A stretch of 60,000 nucleotides of DNA from Apostichopus japonicus (taxonomy: Eukaryota; Echinodermata; Holothuroidea; Aspidochirotida; Stichopodidae), in the NCBI RefSeq assembly GCF_037975245.1, contig NC_092572.1:25021989-25081988 (forward strand), written 5' to 3'. A program made the translations under genes and the position numbers. Under the pieces are notes generated by a model. It did no database searches. It was not told the origin of the DNA and saw nothing but the letters and a program-made list of their open reading frames with translations. Below are positions 54,001-60,000 of the stretch, one piece after another; the first letter of the stretch is position 1; each line of letters opens with the position of its first letter.

Positions 54001-55957
54001 TTCATTTGCATGACGATGTACTTTTGTGAATATTTATTATAAAAAAAGTACTTCGATAGTCAAAGCAAATGATTTCCTCTTTCTGTATTCAGGTACATAT
54101 TTCGTTACTTGTTCATGTTCTTTAAGTTAAGTGAGAGTGGAAAGTATAAGTACTGCTGTTTCATTATATCTAAGCGGCCGCCTTATTTAATCTTTTTACA
54201 ATTCAGGTACAAAGATCATTCACTGTATAAACGTCTTTTCCCCTTATTTTCCAATCTAAGCTTTGCGTCATTATTGTCATTTATCATGAGATATTTTAAA
54301 GTCCCCGTTTGTTCTTAATAAGTTATTACTTATGTGCTTGCTTTGACTTTAGCAACAAAAACAGCTAGTGAAAGCACGAAATAAAATAATTTTCCATTCC
54401 AATATTACATCACCGTTTATTCCTAACCATTTCCCGGTGAATGTCAGAACTGTTGATAGAACTGAATCAGTATGTCCGTGCAAAGTGATCTTTGTTAGAA
54501 ATGAATACCACAATTTCAATCATATCATGAATTTGCATATAAAATTGTTCTCTTTTGGCTTTATGAATTATGAATAATGAAATGTTAATGATTTGTTATC
54601 AGGGGGACTAGGATTTCGAATAAGGGGGGGGGGGGAGAGGTCGCTCTGTGGGACGGACACGATCACTATCAGCCAGTAGCGTAGCAAGGACAAATTTGCC
54701 AACTATGTCTTCCAGGTTGCTGGAAATGGCACTCATTTGTATTAGTTGCTTTTAAAATTCTTTATTTTGAGATCTCATGCTTCAGAGAGAAAAAAAGAAG
54801 AGTAAAGTAGAAAAATGTTATTCGTTAAAATCACTTTGTACAGGAAGAATATGATTTCACTTTAGGTTTGATGTTTTACACAGGTATAATTGAAGATATT
54901 CATATTTTGATAAGTAATTCACGTGATGTGTATAAAAATCTATGACAGGTAGTGTTGGGTAGGCCCAAATGCGTGTGAATTGCAACTAGAGGTTGTACTT
55001 GTTGGTTATAATTGTTACGTCAATAACCAGATATAAAATCACGCTAGGGCATGTATGGTAGCCGTTGCCTGTATATACTGAGGGGAAGCCATATGGGAAT
55101 TTAGGTGTAAATTAATTGTTGGGTTTTGTGTTGTTGTTATTTGCTTCACATGCCAAAAAAAGGTTCCTGGCGGGGGCCCCCAATAAGCTGAATGGGTAGG
55201 TCGTTTAGGGAACTGGGGCAACGACCATCGTTAGTGTGTTCAAAAAGGCCTTGATATGTGGTTAAAGAAGTAAAAACAAATGACGATAACGGGAAGGCAT
55301 GCGCCGAAGGTGCGAGATATATAGGGGGTTCGAGGTAATTCTCCCCCCCCCCCTCCGGAAATTTTTCTCGTACATAAGGCATTACGATTATTGTCCAAAT
55401 ATTGAGGGGATAGGCGAAAGATATTCATCCCCTCCAAATCATGTGGGGGAATAGAAAATGATGGTTAATTAAGGGTGCTTGGATGCAAAATGGTGAAATA
55501 GATTGCAAATTTAAACGTTGAATGTGAGCAAAAAATTTGAAAAAATTCTAAATCACAGAATATGTTTCGGAAAGGCACAAACAAGTCAGTGTGAATTTCA
55601 ATAACTGTATAAATGTTACGTGGATACGAACGTAAATATATATATACATTTATACATCGGGTGAATCTGGTCACGGCAGCCTATACTGCTCGCGAAGCCC
55701 TGTAAAATGTAGGTGTTCATGTTGAGTGTGAGTTAATGTCAGTGTAAGATAACTACTTAATGCCAATTAAATACACCTCACCCATCCCTCCCAAAAAAGA
55801 TCTACCGCTTAACGTATTACCCTTATTTTGTTTCTATAATGAAAACACGATTTATTTATTAAAAGGAGGAGGGCCGGGGCAGGGCCGCCCCCTGGATCCG
55901 CTCTTGTTTACTTGATTCATAACATTATAATACCCGAGCATTTATAAACGTTAATAC
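54001..55957. other. Intron-like stretch with MITE fragments
   Basis: Contains a G-tract MITE fragment at 54601-54735 (14-base G run near 54625, GTAGCGTAGCAAGG end), a C tract at 55342-55352 with CCGGAAATTT, and a MITE end GCCGCCCCCTGGATCC at 55888. No supported gene; plus-strand frames here lack motifs. Confidence 0.4.
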
Positions 55958-56080
55958 CTTTCTAATAGCTTCTTGATAACTCTGGCTCGTTTGGTATCCT
56001 ACGAGCTCTTCCTCAAGTTTTGTCTTCTGCGACTTCAGTTCCTGCAGTTTATCTCTTATTTCTTGAAGTTCCTTTGTTTT
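55958..56080 (-). CDS. Candidate coiled-coil exon, 41 codons
   Basis: Between TATTGCAG and AGAAAG|GTATTA, phase 0 to 0. It reads KTKELQEIRDKLQELKSQKT and LEEELVGYQ, a heptad coiled coil. It is clearly related to 56534-56659, so the two are duplicated exons. Confidence 0.65.
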
Positions 56081-56533
56081 CTGCAATAGAGAAATATAGA
56101 AAATTCCGATAATAGTAATAAAAAGGTAAGATCGGATTAAAACGCGAAATACTAGTAAATCATACACAATATGAGGACTAACGACTTAAATTACTGTGGT
56201 AAAGTTTCATTGCAGGAGGTATGAAAAAAATTCCGATAACGATAACGATTACGATTACGATTACGATTATCACCTCATGCTTTAGTAATTAGTTTTGTAT
56301 ATTTGTTCTACACAATGCTAAACAATCATCAATAATATACTCGAAGATACCAAGTTCGTGTTTTTTATGCAAATATCAAAGTAGTTTGAAGTTTACTGAA
56401 AAAAATAATATCAGAAAATGTTAACGTGAAATGGACGTTTCGAAGAATGCATAAAACTTAAAATCTAACAAAACGTTCTTAATAACGCCAAATAGAATCA
56501 ATATCATTAATTTACATAATTGAATGAAGATAC

Positions 56534-56659
56534 CTTGTCTAAGCTTTCTTTGTACTCGTTTCCCTTTTCTTGCTCCCTTGAAAGTTTTTTCTCAAGTTCT
56601 TTCTTCTGCGACTTCAGTTCATGCAGTTCATTTGTTAGTTCTTGAAATTCCGTAGTTTT
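56534..56659 (-). CDS. Candidate coiled-coil exon, 42 codons
   Basis: Between TCTTTCAAAG and GACAAG|GTATCT, phase 0 to 0. It reads KTTEFQELTNELHELKSQKK and LEKKLSREQEKGNEYKES. It is a coiled coil and the most upstream exon I can support. The 5' start of the gene was not found. Confidence 0.6.
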
Positions 56660-56844
56660 CTTTGAAAGAGTAATCAATCATCAGTTACTAGACTCATTTG
56701 ATAATCTTACACATTGTTCCATGTCGTGAGAGTATTTTAAGTATTATATTACAATATTATTGCAAAGATATTATAGCTAATATTCTATGAATGATTTCAC
56801 TTCCGACGCTGGGCATAATGTTATATATTCAAGAATATACTGTA

Positions 56845-57460
56845 CCATGGCAAAGAATTCACTTAGACTTTGCAGAAATTAATGGACAGCAATTCTTTTT
56901 ACTGGTTGAGTCACTCTAAATGGCTGGAAGTTTTACTACAACTTAAGCTACTATTTTTTCGGTTACAAACCGTTTTTCTGACTCCATATGCAAGTGGTAA
57001 CCGATAACGGACCACAGTTTATTACTGAAGAGTTTAAAATTTTCCTTAGAAATAACTCTATTGTATACACTTAGACTCCGCCCTATCACCCTTCTAGCAA
57101 CGGCCTGGCGAAAAAACATGTTCAGACATTTAAGAGAATGTTTAAGAAATCCGAGAGAATGTTTTTCAGCTTGCAGCATAAGGTTTCTCATACTCTGTTT
57201 CAGTATAGGAACATTCCACATACAACGTCTGGCAAGACTCCAGCAAAGCTCTTTCTAAAAAGTGCTCCCCGAACTCAAATTTTATTTGTTTAAACCGTCA
57301 CTAAAACGGTCAGTATAGAACGACGTCAGACTAAATTTAAGTTTTATCATGATGGCTGTAACCCGGGAATAAGGTCCTATGATCTCTATCAGCCAGTAAG
57401 AGTAAGACGTCTGAGAGGGGGAAAGAGACGTAAATACCTGGAACAATTGTGGGGGTGAAG
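56845..57460 (+). pseudogene. Ty3/Gypsy integrase fragment
   Basis: The plus strand shows FAEINGQQFFLLVES near 56870, TPPYHPSSNGLAKKHVQTFK near 57075-57135, then TSGKTPAKLFL and a final RVRRLRGGKRRKYLEQLWG. The order fits the catalytic core and tail of a Mag-like Gypsy integrase. Several stops and frameshifts are present, and the conserved Glu after GLA is replaced by Lys. The minus-strand frame at 56943-57221 is its shadow. Confidence 0.75.
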
Positions 57461-58750
57461 GGTCCACTCACATATGTGGTAATAAAACCGGGTAGGTACG
57501 TACATGCGCATCATCTAAGGCATGACAATACGCACTGTAATACGGAGACCTGGTTACGGATCATCCACATCGGAATATCCGGGTTGCAGCTAGTGCAAAC
57601 TATCCTGCGGTGACACAGTCGTCTACATGGAGTCTCGATCGCTAGATACCCAAGTGAACCCTTACCAAATGATTCCACTATGATACCCCAACCAGTGTGT
57701 CTAGTGTTCTACATCAAATACTGAGGAAGGTGAATCCCATATGTCCACACCAGTAGCACCTAAGTCATAAACTGAGCTTAGTAGTCCAAGAGGGTCAGGT
57801 GTAATAAAAAAAATAGCTATAATAGAGTGGTTCGACCACCAAATTTCTTAATTTATGAATTGTCTAGTGCAAATCGGTGTTTCTGTAATGTTTGCATTCT
57901 TTTGTATTTTGGATATTGCTATTCTATGACTTTTCTGGTGCAATTGGTATTTCTGTAATGTTTGTATTGTTTGTAATAGATGCATTTTGATATAGTACTT
58001 TTGTATACTTTGTGATATTTCAGTGATAATTGAATGGCTTTCAATGTTGATGTGTGAATAATATTTTTTTGATGAAATTTAGAGATATTTTTTAGTTTAA
58101 GAATTTACTTAAACGAATATGGTGTTAGACATTGTAAGTGGTCATTTAGCAACAGGGTAGTAAAGTTATATATTCAAGAACATACTGTACCTTTAAATAT
58201 ATCTGTGTTAAGCTAATTACGTAGTAGAAAGTTCGTAACTCTGGCCTGATATGAAATACAGGAGACAGTTACACTCTTGCTCTCGACTAAGAAACTCGAT
58301 TCCGGTACGTTTTTGATACCCAAGCCTTGGAACCTCCGGTAATTTCAGTTACCATTTCCAAGATAGAATACATAACATATTATAACAGTTTGCCATTTAA
58401 AAAATAGGATGTTTGAGTGACAAATTGATATATTTTTACCAACATAACTTCATCCCGTGACCTCCAATCTAAAATTCGTTTTAATCTATCAAGTCATGAC
58501 TATTTTTTTGTCTTTGCTTTTTTGTTTAGCTTAAAGATGCCTAGTCGTCACGTAACCTGACTTAAAATTTTTCTGTGAGGTCAAAGTTTGGTACAGTGCC
58601 TTTCCCTGACGTCATTAAGCAATTTGCAACGTTCGCTTATGTTGCCTACAGCAGATCAACATTAGGGAAAGTACACAGTAAATAACACACTGTGTGGCAA
58701 TATAGTTATGTCAACTATTATTTTACGAGTGAAAGTAGAGATCAAACATA
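57461..58750. other. Stretch without a recognised gene
   Basis: Probably includes the 3' untranslated part of the Gypsy fragment. A 29-bp sequence, GTTATATATTCAAGAAYATA and onward, is shared between 56819-56847 and about 58163-58192. Confidence 0.4.
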
Positions 58751-58855
58751 ATGATTCATCCTCTCAGAGGAATCCTAAAGAGAGGTGCCTTTGGTGACTC
58801 ATTGAGTTCGGCCAATAAAAAAGGTAACGTTAGACCTAGAAGCAGAAAAAAAGGT
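58751..58855 (+). CDS. Weak candidate first coding exon
   Basis: ATG in the context ACATAATG, 35 codons, then a strong donor AAAAAG|GTAAGT. It encodes MIHPLRGILKRGAFGDSLSS and a basic end. The RGILK motif resembles the KGILK site of the protein phosphatase 1 inhibitor-2 family, but the match is short. No further exon is identified in the remaining 1.1 kb. Confidence 0.25.
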
Positions 58856-60000
58856 AAGTTGAAGAGTAGTCGAAATCTCAGTGACAATGACTTCAGGCCA
58901 CGGTTTCTTCAACACCATGCTATGCGAAACATCTTTTAGAATGCAACCTTATTTATTTCATGCCGAATTTGCTGGTAAGAGTTTTACTTTAACCATACAT
59001 ATAGTCTGACCTACTTAGATCACAATGTAAGACCCAATTCTAACTGTTAGGCCTATATCCTGGCCTATGACATGTAGGTCTGTAATATTTTAGCTATCGG
59101 CCAATTTCATGACTGTATTCGTTAAGAGTGTAAAACCTTTGGTCTCACTTAAGCTAGGTAGGTCTCTTCCAAAAACTCACTTTCTCATAGAATATAAAAC
59201 GTTGCATAGTATTTCATCATTCTTATATAATTTATAAGCCTGAAACATAGTATGATAAGGTTGAAACTATTGTAGTTCCATGTTTGTTTGTTCCAGTCTT
59301 AAAAAATGATTAATTTCCGAGAAGATAGCTTTACACTTTAGATCACAAAATATAGTATTACAGTATTACAGTTGGTAACCTCTGGACTCATGAATCTCAA
59401 AAAGCTCAAGCACCTAATCTCTGAGCTTGCTGCTCATACACTGCATACAACTAAATCAACATAGGCCTTGATCATCTATATACATTTATACTATTTGATC
59501 TTTCAGCTTGATTGTTGCCCACCTATTTGCATTTTCCCATAATATGAATGGTTCTGATGGTAACATTTTAGTTGTACAAATATATATTCAGATGCTGTTT
59601 CCATTCGACTTTAAGTGATATGCCATCAAGGAAATTAACAGTGTTCAGTGTTTGGGTAGTTTAATAATTTCCTACCCTTAAACCTTATAGTACATCACTG
59701 ATGAGATTAATATGTAAAGCAATATTAGCAATTTATTGTACTTATTACACTTACTATATCATGCTGTCATCATATTGCTAATGGTGTGAAGTTCATTGGT
59801 TGTATCAACCTGCTTATTATTGTTTCTCTTCCAGTAAGATTAATATGTAAAGAAATCATTATTATATTGATAATGTACTCTTTCCTTCACCTTTTTTTCT
59901 AGCTTAAAAAAGGAACAATCTTGTTCAACAAACATGATACCACTTGAAACATACTGTACCAACCTTTCATGAACAAACATGGATTGACGACAGGGGAACT
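58856..60000. other. Stretch without a recognised gene
   Basis: AT-rich. If the preceding exon is real this is its intron. I see no repeat boundary or coding signature. Confidence 0.35.

Noticed and set aside
56943-57221. 92-codon minus frame
   Set aside because: It is the complement of a plus-strand Gypsy integrase core with recognisable motifs.

Overview
The window is eukaryotic and intron-bearing. It is AT-rich and dominated by transposable elements, with one host gene that is clear at its 3' end. The element mix (a Gmr1-like Ty3/Gypsy element, other Ty3/Gypsy elements, BEL/Pao, an APE-type LINE, hAT, Harbinger-like MITEs, a tRNA-derived SINE) together with a ZU5-UPA gene points to a marine invertebrate deuterostome. 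An echinoderm is my best guess, by inference only; no sequence here fixes the species.

Layout. Positions 1-10.2 kb are a nest of one Ty3/Gypsy family (family A). A forward copy (1448-7970) sits inside a head-to-tail array of inverted, deleted copies. Positions 10.2-28.2 kb are one Gmr1-like Ty3/Gypsy element (family B), whose integrase precedes its reverse transcriptase. Its long 5' LTR is split by a complete family C Ty3/Gypsy element (10941-20283, target duplication ATAG). Element C itself carries a solo LTR of another family (13546-14073, ATAC) and a 620-bp unidentified insert (17656-18275, CAAAGT). The gag of B is split by a Harbinger-like element (22556-24289, TTA). An inverted, internally deleted relative of A follows (28.2-29.4 kb). 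From 29.4 to 36.5 kb there is mostly unassigned sequence with MITEs, (TA)n tracts and two inverted repeats. From 36.8 to 41.5 kb there is a minus-strand LINE split by a 3.6-kb hAT element (37350-40954, 8-bp duplication GTGTTAAC). At 42.4-43.2 kb an unrecognised minus-strand reading frame is split by a solo family C LTR (ATAA duplication).

Host gene. On the minus strand, five exons between 46688 and 44138 have consistent phases and encode a ZU5 domain, a UPA-like domain and a short tail ending in a stop codon, with no death domain. Further upstream on the same strand (56659-49527) nine candidate exons, six of which form two runs of phase-compatible junctions, encode coiled-coil segments, a short acidic linker and a hydrophobic membrane-spanning segment. 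They may be the 5' part of the same gene, giving a coiled-coil, membrane, ZU5-UPA protein, or a separate neighbouring gene. The introns hold an antisense BEL/Pao integrase fragment, large (TA)n arrays, two identical SINE copies and a LINE 3' end. The last 3 kb hold a Gypsy integrase fragment and one weak plus-strand candidate first exon.

Almost every transposon reading frame is broken by stops, frameshifts, deletions or insertions. Exon ends, LTR ends and target duplications were read by eye.
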